DNA of 32,598 bases from Betaproteobacteria bacterium (GTDB lineage Bacteria; Pseudomonadota; Gammaproteobacteria; Burkholderiales; Rhodocyclaceae): the NCBI GenBank assembly GCA_012026675.1, contig VEPA01000192.1:1-32598 (forward strand). The letters are read 5' to 3'. The notes beneath the pieces are model-generated. The model did no database searches and was not told the origin of the DNA. It saw only the letters and a list, made by a program, of their open reading frames with translations. Of this stretch, positions 7,196-15,303 are shown one piece after another. Each line of letters opens with the position of its first letter. The first letter of the stretch is position 1. A program made the translations under genes and the position numbers.

Positions 7196-8419
7196 CTACT
7201 TCAAGAACCCGGTCAACAACTGATTCAGAAAACGCCGGCCCTGCGCCGTCGGGCGCATCCGGCCATCCACGGTCTCCAGCAGCCCCTCGCGCCGTGCCGC
7301 CAGCACCGCATTTTCGATGGCCGCCAGCGGCAGGCCGGTACGCTCGGTAAATAGCCCGAGCGGGAAGCCGTCGTTGAGGCGCAGGGCATTCATCATGAAT
7401 TCGCCGGGCAGGTCGGCGCGGGCAATGTCTTGGCGGGTGCTGATGAAGTCGCCGCGCGCGGCGCCGGCCAGGTAGGCGCGTGGATTGCGGTGGCGGGCTT
7501 CGCGCCAGATCGTCTCGTGGTTCGACAGCTTGCCGTGCGCGCCGGCGCCGATGCCGAGGTAATCGCCGAAGCTCCAGTAGTTGAGGGTGTGCTGGCAGCG
7601 CGAGTTTATGTCACCTGCAGGTTTGGCGAATGCCGAGGTTTCGTAATGCCCGAAGCCGGCGGCGGCGAGTCTGGCCTCGATCATTTCCTGCATGTCGGCG
7701 GCCAGATCGTCGTCGGGCAGCGGCGGCGGCGCGTGATGAAAGGGCGTGTTCGGTTCCAGGGTCAGGTGGTAGGCGGAAATGTGGCTGACGCCGCTGCTGA
7801 TCGCCGTGGCAATGTCATGTTCGGCTTGCGCCAGGGTCTGCTGCGGCAGCGCGTACATCAGGTCGAGGTTGACCCGCTCGAAATTGCGCAAGCCCATTTC
7901 TATTGCGCGCTGCGCCTCGACGCTGTCGTGGATGCGGCCCAGCGTCGCGAGCTTGGCGTCGGCGAAACTCTGCACGCCGATCGACAGCCGGGTCACGCCG
8001 GCGGCGCGGAAGGCGGCGAACTTTGCCGCCTCGGCGGTGCCGGGATTGGCCTCGAGCGTGATCTCGGCGCCGGGGTGCAGCGGCAGGCGCATGCGGACCG
8101 CGGCCAGCAGCGCATCGACGGTTTCGGCGCGCATCAGGCTGGGCGTGCCGCCGCCGATGAAGACGCTGATCACCGGCCGGTTCCAGATCCGCGGCAGGGC
8201 GGCTTCGAGATCGGCGATCAGCGCGGCGAGATAGGCGGCTTCGGTTTCGGCATCGATCGCGCCACCGCCCTCGTGCGAATTGAAGTCGCAGTAGGGGCAC
8301 TTCTTGACGCACCAGGGCCAATGCACATACAGCGCCAGCGGCGGCGGTGCGGCCAGGCCGGAGGAAGCTGCAAGAGTCGGCGCCGGCGCAACGGCAGCGA
8401 CGGGAATGATCGGTATCAC
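7196..8419 (-). CDS. hemW: HemW-type radical SAM heme chaperone
   Basis: This 407-residue protein belongs to the HemN-like radical SAM family. The [4Fe-4S] motif is C37-x3-C41-x2-C44 (CVKKCPYC), followed by DFNSHE. GGGTPSL near residue 104 is another family motif. HemW inserts heme into target respiratory proteins rather than acting as coproporphyrinogen dehydrogenase, and the CxxxCxxC motif without an extra downstream cysteine fits HemW. The open frame continues to 8596. The GTG at 8419 is preferred because it overlaps the rdgB stop (GTGA) and gives the usual family length. The gene closes a run of five tightly overlapping genes. Confidence 0.93.
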   Translation of the reverse strand: MIPIIPVAAVAPAPTLAASSGLAAPPPLALYVHWPWCVKKCPYCDFNSHEGGGAIDAETEAAYLAALIADLEAALPRIWNRPVISVFIGGGTPSLMRAETVDALLAAVRMRLPLHPGAEITLEANPGTAEAAKFAAFRAAGVTRLSIGVQSFADAKLATLGRIHDSVEAQRAIEMGLRNFERVNLDLMYALPQQTLAQAEHDIATAISSGVSHISAYHLTLEPNTPFHHAPPPLPDDDLAADMQEMIEARLAAAGFGHYETSAFAKPAGDINSRCQHTLNYWSFGDYLGIGAGAHGKLSNHETIWREARHRNPRAYLAGAARGDFISTRQDIARADLPGEFMMNALRLNDGFPLGLFTERTGLPLAAIENAVLAARREGLLETVDGRMRPTAQGRRFLNQLLTGFLK

Positions 8420-9006
8420 GCCCCGGCTCGAAGTCGCGCCAGGAGTTGCGCCAGCGCCTTGCCGCGATGGGACAGACGGTTCTTTTCCTCGTGCGGCAAT
8501 TCGGCCACGGTGAGGCCGGTACCGGGCACCAGGAAGTAGGGGTCGTAGCCGAAACCGCCGGCGCCACGCGGCGCATCGACGATCTCGCCATGCCATTCAC
8601 CTTCGGCGACAATGGGTTGCGGATCGTCGGCGGAACGCATCAGCACCAGCACCGCGACATAGTGCGCGCGGCGATCGGCAACACCGGCCAGATCCGCCAG
8701 CAGCTTCGCGTTGTTCTTCGCGTCCGATTTCGGCTCGCCGCCATAGCGTGCCGACCATACCCCCGGCGCACCGCCCAGGGCGCTGACGCACAGCCCGGAG
8801 TCGTCGGCCAGCGCCGGCATGCCGGTCAGCTGCGCGGCATGGCGCGCTTTGGCGATGGCGTTCTCGACGAAGGTGATGTGCGGTTCCTCGGCTTCCGGCA
8901 CGTTGAAGGCCGACTGCGGCAGTACCTCGAAATCGAAGGGTGCCAGCAGTTGCCCGAATTCGCGCAGCTTGCCGGCGTTGCCGGAAGCGAGAACAAGTTT
9001 CTTCAC
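8416..9006 (-). CDS. rdgB: RdgB/HAM1 non-canonical purine NTP pyrophosphatase
   Basis: This 196-residue enzyme hydrolyses dITP, XTP and ITP to monophosphates, cleansing the nucleotide pool. Family motifs are [10 protein letters not shown] (8-17), [10 protein letters not shown] (46-55), ADDSGL (67-72), GVWSARYGG (82-90) and FGYDPYF near residue 151. Length is typical. The start is GTG and overlaps the rph stop. The rph-rdgB-hemW order is common in proteobacteria. Confidence 0.96.
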   Translation of the reverse strand: MKKLVLASGNAGKLREFGQLLAPFDFEVLPQSAFNVPEAEEPHITFVENAIAKARHAAQLTGMPALADDSGLCVSALGGAPGVWSARYGGEPKSDAKNNAKLLADLAGVADRRAHYVAVLVLMRSADDPQPIVAEGEWHGEIVDAPRGAGGFGYDPYFLVPGTGLTVAELPHEEKNRLSHRGKALAQLLARLRAGA

Positions 9007-9734
9007 CGTAACGCCAGCGCCGACTCTTGAGTCTTGACAATGTCGCCAATGCCGGCCGCGGCGAGTTCCAGCAACGCGTCAAGCTCCGCCCGCGAGAAGG
9101 GTTCGCCTTCGGCCGTGCCCTGCACTTCGATGATGCCGCCGCCGGCGGTCATCACCACGTTCATGTCGGTGTCGCAGCCCGAATCCTCGGCATAGTCCAG
9201 ATCGAGCAGCGGCACGCCGTCGACGATGCCGACCGAGACGGCGGCGACCAGTTCGCGCATCGGATGGCGCGCCAGCTTGCCGCTGGAGACCAGCGTGGTC
9301 AGCGCGTCGTGCAGCGCGACGCAGGCGCCGGTGATCGAGGCGCAGCGCGTGCCGCCGTCGGCCTGCAGGACGTCGCAGTCGAGCGTGATCTGGCGTTCGC
9401 CGAGCGCCGCCAGGTCGGTCACGGCGCGCAAGGAGCGGCCGATCAGGCGCTGGATTTCCTGGGTGCGGCCGGACTGCTTGCCCTTCGCCGCTTCGCGTGC
9501 CGTGCGGGTGTTGGTCGAGCGCGGCAGCATGCCGTATTCGGCGGTGACCCATCCCGAGCCCTTGCCGCGCAGAAAGCCGGGCACCGATTCCTCGACGCTG
9601 GCATTGCACAGGACTTTGGTGTCGCCGAACTCGACCAGCACGCTACCTTCCGCATGGCGGGTGTAATTGCGGGTGATTCGCAGGCTGCGCAGCTGGGCTG
9701 CGGCGCGGTCCGTGCGTTGAGGCGGCCGGGTCAT
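9003..9734 (-). CDS. rph: Ribonuclease PH
   Basis: This 243-residue phosphorolytic 3'-5' exoribonuclease trims tRNA 3' ends using phosphate. It begins [14 protein letters not shown], typical of RNase PH, and contains [22 protein letters not shown]-type sequence near residue 47, [14 protein letters not shown] near 88 and the [15 protein letters not shown] phosphate-binding region near 115. The open frame extends to 10037. The ATG at 9734 is chosen because it overlaps the phosphatase stop (ATGA) and gives the family length. The C-terminus is intact, unlike the frameshifted rph of E. coli K-12. Confidence 0.96.
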   Translation of the reverse strand: MTRPPQRTDRAAAQLRSLRITRNYTRHAEGSVLVEFGDTKVLCNASVEESVPGFLRGKGSGWVTAEYGMLPRSTNTRTAREAAKGKQSGRTQEIQRLIGRSLRAVTDLAALGERQITLDCDVLQADGGTRCASITGACVALHDALTTLVSSGKLARHPMRELVAAVSVGIVDGVPLLDLDYAEDSGCDTDMNVVMTAGGGIIEVQGTAEGEPFSRAELDALLELAAAGIGDIVKTQESALALR

Positions 9735-10627
9735 GAGGATGCTCCATTGGGATTGAAGGGAATGCGACGGCGAATCTCGGAGACGGCAAGGTCCATCTCC
9801 TCGTCGCTGATCGGGGTGAGCGGGCGCTCCGCCGGTACCCCCAGGCTCATGTCGCGGGTCACGGTATCGAGATCGGGACTTCCCCAGCGCATGGCGATCA
9901 GGGTCAGATTGTCCGCCTCCGGGCCTGCCGCCTGTTCGGCGACGTCGAGCAGATGCGGCACGCTGGTGACAAGCGGCGCGCGCCGCAGCTCGGTCACCAG
10001 AGTCTCGCCCAGAGGCGACCAGGCGCCGTCGGTGCACAAGGCAATGAGATCGCCATCCTGCAGCGGGACGGCCGGCGAAACTTCGATCTGGGGTGGCATA
10101 TCGCCACCCAGACAGCTGAAAACGCGGTTGCGCCAGGGGTGTGTGGCCGCTTGCGCATGAGTGAGGCTGCCATCGTCGACCATGCGCTGGACCAGGCTGT
10201 GATCGCGGGTACGCAGGACACCGTTCGCGCTTTGCTCGCTGCCATGAATCAGATACAGCCGCGAATCGCCGGCATGCGCCCAGCGGGCCTGTCCGTTCTG
10301 CACCACGCAGGCAATACAGGTGGTACGCGGCGCGGTATGGGGCGGGATGCGGCCCTCGGTCGCGTAAGCGACTATTGCCCGGTGTACCTGGTTCAAGCTT
10401 GCCGCAAGAAAGCGCGCAGGATCGGCGAGGAGTGTCTTTGCTTCACCACGAAAGCGCTCGATCACGGTATCGACGGCGATCTGTGCCGCGATTTCACCTT
10501 GCAGATGACCGCCCATGCCGTCGGCAACTACCATCAGGATGGCGTCCGCGGTGGCCAGCCAGGCCACGCGGTCCTGATTGACCTCGCGACCACCGATGCG
10601 GCTTTCCTGGACGATGCTGTAGTTCAT
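9731..10627 (-). CDS. PP2C-family Ser/Thr protein phosphatase
   Basis: This 298-residue metal-dependent phosphatase carries the PP2C motifs: REVNQDR (14-20), ADGMGGH (35-41), AGDSRLYL near 149, CTDGAW near 226 and DNLTLIAM near 269. The metal-binding aspartates are therefore present. Its start overlaps the stop of the kinase gene upstream (ATGA), so it is most likely the opposing phosphatase of that kinase. The open frame extends to 10660, but the overlapping ATG at 10627 fits the domain start. Confidence 0.94.
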   Translation of the reverse strand: MNYSIVQESRIGGREVNQDRVAWLATADAILMVVADGMGGHLQGEIAAQIAVDTVIERFRGEAKTLLADPARFLAASLNQVHRAIVAYATEGRIPPHTAPRTTCIACVVQNGQARWAHAGDSRLYLIHGSEQSANGVLRTRDHSLVQRMVDDGSLTHAQAATHPWRNRVFSCLGGDMPPQIEVSPAVPLQDGDLIALCTDGAWSPLGETLVTELRRAPLVTSVPHLLDVAEQAAGPEADNLTLIAMRWGSPDLDTVTRDMSLGVPAERPLTPISDEEMDLAVSEIRRRIPFNPNGASS

Positions 10628-11556
10628 TTGAAGCCGGGCAGGCCAAGGCGGGAAAACCATGACCCCGGCGGCTTGTCCGCGTCCCCATCGGTGGCAAGCG
10701 AGGCCTGCAGGGCCCGGGCGTGCTGCGGTCGCCGTGTCGGTTCAAGGCGCAGGCACTCGTCTATGGTCGCCAGGAGGCGCGGTGAATACTGCGATCCCCA
10801 GCGTTGCCGGGCGGGCAGCAACTGGTCATCGACCATGCGCTCGTCGGCCGCCTGCGGCGCGCCACCGGCCAGGGCCGCATACATGCAGGCGCCGACGGCA
10901 TAGATATCGGTCCACGGTCCCAGAGTGAACTTGCCGTGGTACTGCTCGGGGGCCGCATAGCCGGGCGTGTACATCGCCCGCGGCTCGGGCGGGCCGATAT
11001 CCAGCGCATAGCGTGCCGCACCGAAATCCCGCAGCACCGGGCTGTCGTCGGTGCGCAGCCAGATATTGGCGGGCTTGATGTCCAGATGCAGCAGGCCGCA
11101 GCCATGGACCTCGCCGAGGCCGTCGAGCACGCCGCTGAACATTTTGCGCAGGAAGGTCTCCGCCAATCGGCCGCGATGGCCGCGAATGTGTTCGCGCAGG
11201 GTCTGGCCGGTTTCGAAGCGCATGACCAGGTAAACCGTCCCGTTGGCGCGGAAGAAATTCAGCACGCGCACCACGTTCGGATGATCCAGCCCGGTGAGCG
11301 CCCTCCCCTCTTCAAAAAACAGTTTCAGGCCATGATTGAAATCGGCCTGGAACTCGGGCGGGATGGTTGGCGCAATCTCGCCCTCGTGGCGCAAGGCGTG
11401 GGCATTGGGCAGATATTCCTTGATCGCCACCGGAGTGCCGGCGGCATCGTGTGCCAGGTAGACAATGGAAAAGCCGCCGACCGAGAGCTGCCGCTCGATG
11501 CGATAGCCTTCAAGCTCGTAACCGGCGGGCAATGCCTGATTGTTCTGCGAAACCAC
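10624..11556 (-). CDS. Hanks-type Ser/Thr protein kinase
   Basis: This 310-residue cytoplasmic kinase has a glycine-rich loop (LSVGGFSIVY, 24-33), catalytic lysine K46 (VAIKEYL), the catalytic loop HLDIKPAN (157-164) and DFG (177-179), followed by an activation segment ending GYAAPEQY. All residues needed for catalysis are present; the HRD arginine is leucine, so activation-loop phosphorylation may not be needed. No transmembrane segment or sensor domain is attached. The start is GTG with a poor ribosome binding site, so the exact start is uncertain. It heads the run of overlapping genes ending with hemW and is divergent from yicC. Confidence 0.92.
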   Translation of the reverse strand: MVSQNNQALPAGYELEGYRIERQLSVGGFSIVYLAHDAAGTPVAIKEYLPNAHALRHEGEIAPTIPPEFQADFNHGLKLFFEEGRALTGLDHPNVVRVLNFFRANGTVYLVMRFETGQTLREHIRGHRGRLAETFLRKMFSGVLDGLGEVHGCGLLHLDIKPANIWLRTDDSPVLRDFGAARYALDIGPPEPRAMYTPGYAAPEQYHGKFTLGPWTDIYAVGACMYAALAGGAPQAADERMVDDQLLPARQRWGSQYSPRLLATIDECLRLEPTRRPQHARALQASLATDGDADKPPGSWFSRLGLPGFK

Positions 11557-11719
11557 AGTGGAAGATGTCGGAACGGGTTATATACTGCCCCAATTTTCCT
11601 TGTTCGCCCTCTGGCTGTAAACCATTGCTTTTGCTTGCGGCGTCGGCTGAAGCTTGGCCATCGCAGAAAGAACGGGTTCAAGCCGGCGTCGGGGCAGCAG
11701 GAATGGAGACACCACTAAC

Positions 11720-12595
11720 ATGATCCACAGCATGACCGGATACGCCGCCGCCAGCCGCGACTTGGGCAGCGCAGTGATGAACCTTGAGCTGAAGAGCGTC
11801 AATTCGCGTTACCTCGATATCGGCTTTCGCCTCAGCGAAGACCTGCGCTTTCTCGAAATGCCGCTGCGCGAGAAAATCGCCGAACGGATTGCACGCGGCA
11901 AGATCGAAATGCGCGGCTATCTGCTGGCGCAACCGGCACAAGGCGTCGCAGCCCGCCAGCGCACGCCCGATGCGGCGCTGCTGGCCGAACTGGGTAAGCT
12001 CGATGATGCCGTACGCGCCGTACTGCCGCAGGCCGCCCCGCTGTCGGTAGCCGAAGTACTGCGCTGGCCCGGCGTCCTGGGCGACGATACACTCGGCGCG
12101 GAGGAGTTGCAGAGCGCCGCACAGGAACTCTTCGCCGGACTGCTCGACGAGTTCGTTGCCAGTCGCGAGCGTGAAGGCGCCAAACTGGCTGACGTGCTGC
12201 GCGACCGCGCGTCCCGCATGCGCGAGCGCATAGCGGCCGCCGAACCCTTGCTGCCGGCAGCGCTGGCCGCCTACCGCGAACGCCTGGCCACCAAGCTGCG
12301 CGAAGCCGTGGCGAATCTCGACGAGGACCGCATCCGCCAGGAAGTCGGCGTTTTCGCCGCCAAGATCGATGTCGCCGAGGAAATTGCGCGGCTGGTCACG
12401 CACATGGACGAACTTGACCGGGTTTTGAAAAAGGGCGGCGCGGTGGGCAAGCGGCTGGATTTCCTGATGCAGGAACTCAACCGCGAAGCCAATCCCCTGT
12501 CCTCCAAATCGGTCTCGGCCGAAGTCACCGCCATCGCGCTGGACCTCAAACTGCTGATCGAACAAATGCGCGAGCAGGTGCAAAACCTGGAGTAG
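11720..12595 (+). CDS. yicC: YicC family endoribonuclease-like protein
   Basis: This 291-residue protein starts MIHSMTGYAAA, the family signature. It ends with the conserved RLDFLMQELNREANPL region and SKSVSAEVT near residues 255-270. YicC proteins have been linked to RNA turnover, including endoribonuclease activity in E. coli. The open frame begins at 11654, but the ATG at 11720 matches the family N-terminus. In many betaproteobacteria yicC directly precedes gmk; here the two are 8.7 kb apart. Confidence 0.93.
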   Translation: MIHSMTGYAAASRDLGSAVMNLELKSVNSRYLDIGFRLSEDLRFLEMPLREKIAERIARGKIEMRGYLLAQPAQGVAARQRTPDAALLAELGKLDDAVRAVLPQAAPLSVAEVLRWPGVLGDDTLGAEELQSAAQELFAGLLDEFVASREREGAKLADVLRDRASRMRERIAAAEPLLPAALAAYRERLATKLREAVANLDEDRIRQEVGVFAAKIDVAEEIARLVTHMDELDRVLKKGGAVGKRLDFLMQELNREANPLSSKSVSAEVTAIALDLKLLIEQMREQVQNLE

Positions 12596-12624
12596 CTTCC
12601 ACGCGGAAGGCGCTCTGCCAACAC

Positions 12625-12666
12625 TTGAGGTAGGTCAAGGCCAGCCTCAATTTGAAAGTGTACCGT
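12625..12666 (+). promoter_or_regulatory. FNR-type box and -10 upstream of small ORF
   Basis: TTGAGGTAGGTCAA (12625-12638) fits the FNR/Crp-family arrangement TTGA-N6-TCAA. TACCGT at 12661-12666 lies where a -10 element would be if the box were centred at -41.5, the class II activator position. The geometry is exact, while the -10 matches only at its key first, second and last bases. Activation under low oxygen or by NO is inferred. Confidence 0.5.
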
Positions 12667-12670
12667 GCTG

Positions 12671-12694
12671 CTCCTATTTTAAAAATAGGAGGAG
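12671..12694 (+). promoter_or_regulatory. Hairpin overlapping the ribosome binding site
   Basis: CTCCTATTTT (12671-12680) is complementary to AAAATAGGAG (12682-12691). The right arm contains most of the strong AGGAGGAG ribosome binding site of the small ORF starting at 12697. In RNA, a stem of about eight pairs with a short loop would hide the site. This suggests translational control, for example by temperature or a trans-acting factor, but it is unproven. Confidence 0.5.
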
Positions 12695-12696
12695 AA

Positions 12697-12834
12697 ATGG
12701 ACAGGCTGACGTTACTGGAAGTGCGGCGCGGGTTACTTCAAACCTCGGTCGCGGTAATTGCAACATTCCCTGCCATGGTTTTCGCAAAGCAGAGCGAAAC
12801 ATTGATCAGCTTGGCAACTTTCCTGCTGAGCTGA
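12697..12834 (+). CDS. 45-residue Tat-signal-like small protein or remnant
   Basis: The ATG at 12697 has a near-perfect AGGAGGAG ribosome binding site and gives a 45-residue protein. It contains RRGLLQ (10-15) followed by a hydrophobic stretch to about residue 29 ending MVFA-KQ, which looks like a twin-arginine signal peptide with a cleavage site. Only about fifteen residues follow. It may be a genuine tiny exported or membrane protein, or the N-terminal stub of a Tat-exported enzyme truncated when this region was rearranged. The well-formed promoter and ribosome binding site show that expression signals are retained. I do not recognise a family. Confidence 0.5.
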   Translation: MDRLTLLEVRRGLLQTSVAVIATFPAMVFAKQSETLISLATFLLS

Positions 12835-12907
12835 CCCCGCACTCAATTCAGCCGCATCCTTAGCGGCGCATGACCGGGCGGTAAAAGGGCGCCTTGGCGC
12901 TTTGCCC

Positions 12908-12948
12908 TGTCAAAATAGTTGACAAACTTTGTCGGGTATTACCATAAT
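12908..12948 (+). promoter_or_regulatory. Promoter and palindromic operator of hemerythrin gene
   Basis: TTGACA (12919-12924) and CATAAT (12943-12948) are separated by 18 bases, a good sigma-70 promoter. The -35 box is the right half of the perfect inverted repeat TGTCAA-AATAG-TTGACA (12908-12924). It also overlaps a second palindrome, GACAAA-C-TTTGTC (12921-12933). Overlapping palindromes on a -35 box suggest control by a dimeric repressor, inferred only. Confidence 0.6.
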
Positions 12949-12998
12949 ATCTTAGGCAGTCGGTCTACTCTGATGCGTTTTTGCGGGCACGACTCAAT

Positions 12999-13415
12999 AT
13001 GACAACCTATAAGCAACTTGCTACAGAGGACATGAACCTGCGTGCTCGCGTCCTTGAACTCAAGGCTCTGGCCGAGCAGCTGGACCAATATGCGGGTCAA
13101 GCGTCAGCGTCGTCGCAGGCTGGATCTACAACGGTCAAAGACAGACTGGTTCAGCGGGCTGGAGACATGCTGATGTTCATGACCGAACATTTTTACCACG
13201 AAGAAGAGGCGATGAAGGAAATTTGCCCCATCGCCGACAGCGGCAGGTTTCTCTCCCATGCCGAGGATCATGCCAATCTGTCTGATAAGGCTTTGGACTT
13301 GGTTGTGGAGATTACCGAGACATCTACCGGTGGGATGCCAGCGTCGCTTGCAGAAAATCTGGCAAGCAAGCTCGAAACCCATTTCCAGCGCTTCGACAAG
13401 TACCTGGATTCCTGA
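12999..13415 (+). CDS. Hemerythrin-like protein lacking the helix-A histidine
   Basis: This 138-residue protein has the four-helix hemerythrin pattern. Helix B gives HFYHEEE (His and Glu), helix C HAEDHANL (two His), and helix D HFQRFD (His and Asp). These supply six of the seven usual diiron ligands. The N-terminal helix has TEDMNLRARV where bacteriohemerythrins have a D-x-QH-x-x-L motif, so the helix-A histidine is absent. Family members bind O2 or NO or sense redox state. A TTG at 12981 would add six residues; the ATG is preferred. It has its own promoter and is convergent with exbD. Confidence 0.8.
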   Translation: MTTYKQLATEDMNLRARVLELKALAEQLDQYAGQASASSQAGSTTVKDRLVQRAGDMLMFMTEHFYHEEEAMKEICPIADSGRFLSHAEDHANLSDKALDLVVEITETSTGGMPASLAENLASKLETHFQRFDKYLDS

Positions 13416-13449
13416 AGCTGAAGCCATTTGCCGTGCGACGGCTTGTGTA

Positions 13450-13489
13450 GGCGGCATGGCCGCCCCATCGCGACGCCGATAGTCGGCGT
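13450..13489. terminator. Two adjacent hairpins between hemerythrin and exbD
   Basis: GGCGGC-ATG-GCCGCC (13450-13464) and ACGCCGA-TAG-TCGGCGT (13473-13489) are perfect stems in the 112-base gap between two convergent genes. Neither has a T-run on either strand, so factor-independent termination is uncertain. Position makes a bidirectional terminator the best guess. Confidence 0.4.
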
Positions 13490-13527
13490 TGGCGCTACGG
13501 TGACGTTGCCATCATCGCCATGTCGGT

Positions 13528-13944
13528 TCAGTGTCCCGGATCGGTGACGAAGCCGATCCGTGTCAGCCCGGCCCGCGCCGCCGCGCTCATGACCTGCGCC
13601 ACGCTCTCGTAGCGCGCGTTGCGATCGGCGCGGATATGCAGTTCGGGTTGCGGCTGCTGTTTCGCCACTAGCGCAAAGCGCGACGCGAGTTCGGGCGGCG
13701 CGAGCTTCTCGCCGTTCCAGTAGAGTTCGCCATTCTCGCGAATGCCGAACTCGATGTGCTCGGGTTTCGTGATGTTGGCGCTGGACACGGCCTTGGGCAG
13801 GTCGATCTTCACCGAGTGCGTGAGCAAGGGTGCGGTAACGATGAAGATCACCAGCAGCACCAGCATCACGTCCACCAGCGGCACCACGTTCATGTCCGCC
13901 ATCGGAGCCTGATGGTTGCGCCCGTTGAAACTGCCAATGGCCAT
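13528..13944 (-). CDS. exbD: ExbD-type biopolymer transport protein
   Basis: This 138-residue protein has a short cytoplasmic N-terminus, one transmembrane helix (about 20-40) containing the essential aspartate D25 in VPLVDVMLV, and a periplasmic domain. ExbD works with ExbB to couple the proton gradient to TonB. The ATG at 13944 lies one base after the exbB stop and gives the normal MNVVPLVDVML context. It is the last gene of the ten-gene minus-strand run. Confidence 0.94.
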   Translation of the reverse strand: MAIGSFNGRNHQAPMADMNVVPLVDVMLVLLVIFIVTAPLLTHSVKIDLPKAVSSANITKPEHIEFGIRENGELYWNGEKLAPPELASRFALVAKQQPQPELHIRADRNARYESVAQVMSAAARAGLTRIGFVTDPGH

Positions 13945-13945
13945 G

Positions 13946-14641
13946 TCAGTTGCTCCGTACAGGTGTGCCAACCGTGGTCAGCACGTAGAGGTCATGGGCG
14001 AAGGCGTCGAGCCGCGCCAGCCACATGCGGTTGCGGCGGTTGAAGGCGTTGTAGGCCAGCACCGCGGGAATCGCCACGGCGAGGCCCAGCGCCGTCATGA
14101 TCAGGGCCTCGCCGACCGGCCCGGCGACCTTGTCCAGCGTACCCTGGCCGGAGAGGCCGATCTGCACCAGCGCATGGTAGATGCCCCAGACGGTGCCGAA
14201 CAGCCCGACATAGGGCGCCGCAGAGCCGGCCGAGGCCAGCACGGTGAGGCCGTGTTCGGCGCGTGCCGCTTCCTGGTCGATGCCGTTTCTCAGCACGCGC
14301 GTGAGGAATTCGCCGAGGCCACCCGCCGCGGCCAGTTTGTGCGGATGGTGCGCCTCGCTGTCGCTGGCTGCGCGCAGGGCCTGCTGCGCCAGGTCGGCAA
14401 AAGCGTTGTCGATGGGCCGGGCGGCGAGTACGGCGCGGACTTCGTCCAGCGAGGGCGCATCCCAGAAGTTGGTGAGGAAGGCCGTGGCGCGCTTTTGCGC
14501 CAGCAGGTTGGCGATACTGCGCGTGACGATCAGGTACCAGCTCGCGATCGACAGCAACAACAGGGCCGCCAGAACCAGCCGGCCGACACCGTCGGTGTGC
14601 ACGAGAAAGTGGGCGAAACCCAGGGCGTTCGATGTTTCCAT
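13946..14641 (-). CDS. exbB: ExbB/TolQ/MotA-type proton channel protein
   Basis: This 231-residue protein has three hydrophobic segments: near 15-36, 130-155 and 165-190. The family core APYVGLFGTVWGIYHAL and ALIMTALGLAVAIPAVLAYN-type segments are present. With ExbD it forms the inner-membrane motor that energises TonB. The ATG at 14641 starts two bases after the tonB stop; the longer open frame to 14725 is less likely. Dedicated tonB-exbB-exbD next to a receptor suggests a private energiser. Confidence 0.94.
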   Translation of the reverse strand: METSNALGFAHFLVHTDGVGRLVLAALLLLSIASWYLIVTRSIANLLAQKRATAFLTNFWDAPSLDEVRAVLAARPIDNAFADLAQQALRAASDSEAHHPHKLAAAGGLGEFLTRVLRNGIDQEAARAEHGLTVLASAGSAAPYVGLFGTVWGIYHALVQIGLSGQGTLDKVAGPVGEALIMTALGLAVAIPAVLAYNAFNRRNRMWLARLDAFAHDLYVLTTVGTPVRSN

Positions 14642-14643
14642 GT

Positions 14644-15291
14644 TCAGTTTCCTTGAAGGACAAATTTGAAGGCTTGCATGGCAACGGCGCGCACCGCCTG
14701 ACCGTTGCGCTGCGCCGGATTGCAACGCCAGTTTCTGACGGCGGCCAGCGCCGCCTCGTCGAGGCGGGCAAAGCCGCTGCTGGTGGCGACGCTGGCCGCA
14801 CTGATGCGGCCCTGCTCGTCAAGTTCGACGCGCAGCATCGTCGTTCCGCTTTCGTTCATGCGCCGCGCCGCCAGCGGGTAGTTCGGCGCCGGGCGCTCGG
14901 AACAGGAAACCGCCAGTTCGGCGCCGAGGCTGACCGGGCCGACGGGCATGGCCGGCCTGGCTTCGACGGGTGCCGCGACCATCGGTGCAGGAGTCGGCGC
15001 TGGTGCCACGGCGGTTTCGGCCGGTACGGCGGCGACCGGTGCCGCCAGTGGCGGCGGGCTGGGCTCGGGCCGCCGCATTGGCGGTGGCGTTTTTGCCAGC
15101 GGCCTGGTCTCCGGCACGGGCGGCGGGCTGGGCGGCGCGACCACGCTGACGAACAGCGGCACTTGGTCCACTTGGTCCTGCATCGGGCTCAGCAGCCGGT
15201 GGCTCCACAAGCCCCACAAGGCTGCGCCATGCAGGGCCGCCACCAGCAGCACGCCGGCAACTTTGTCAGCAGACAATCGCAGCTTCTTCAC
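14644..15291 (-). CDS. tonB: TonB energy transducer
   Basis: This 215-residue protein has an N-terminal membrane anchor (about 11-31) and a long Pro/Ala-rich periplasmic spacer (about 50-120). The C-terminal TonB domain includes APNYPLAARRMNESGT and LDEAALAAVRNWRCNPA. Two cysteines, just before the domain and in NWRC, could pair in the periplasm. The start is GTG with a weak ribosome binding site. It lies 12 bases after the thioredoxin-like gene. TonB carries energy from ExbBD to the TonB box of the receptor, presumably the one encoded at 16993. Confidence 0.92.
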   Translation of the reverse strand: MKKLRLSADKVAGVLLVAALHGAALWGLWSHRLLSPMQDQVDQVPLFVSVVAPPSPPPVPETRPLAKTPPPMRRPEPSPPPLAAPVAAVPAETAVAPAPTPAPMVAAPVEARPAMPVGPVSLGAELAVSCSERPAPNYPLAARRMNESGTTMLRVELDEQGRISAASVATSSGFARLDEAALAAVRNWRCNPAQRNGQAVRAVAMQAFKFVLQGN

Positions 15292-15303
15292 TTCAACGTC
15301 CGG

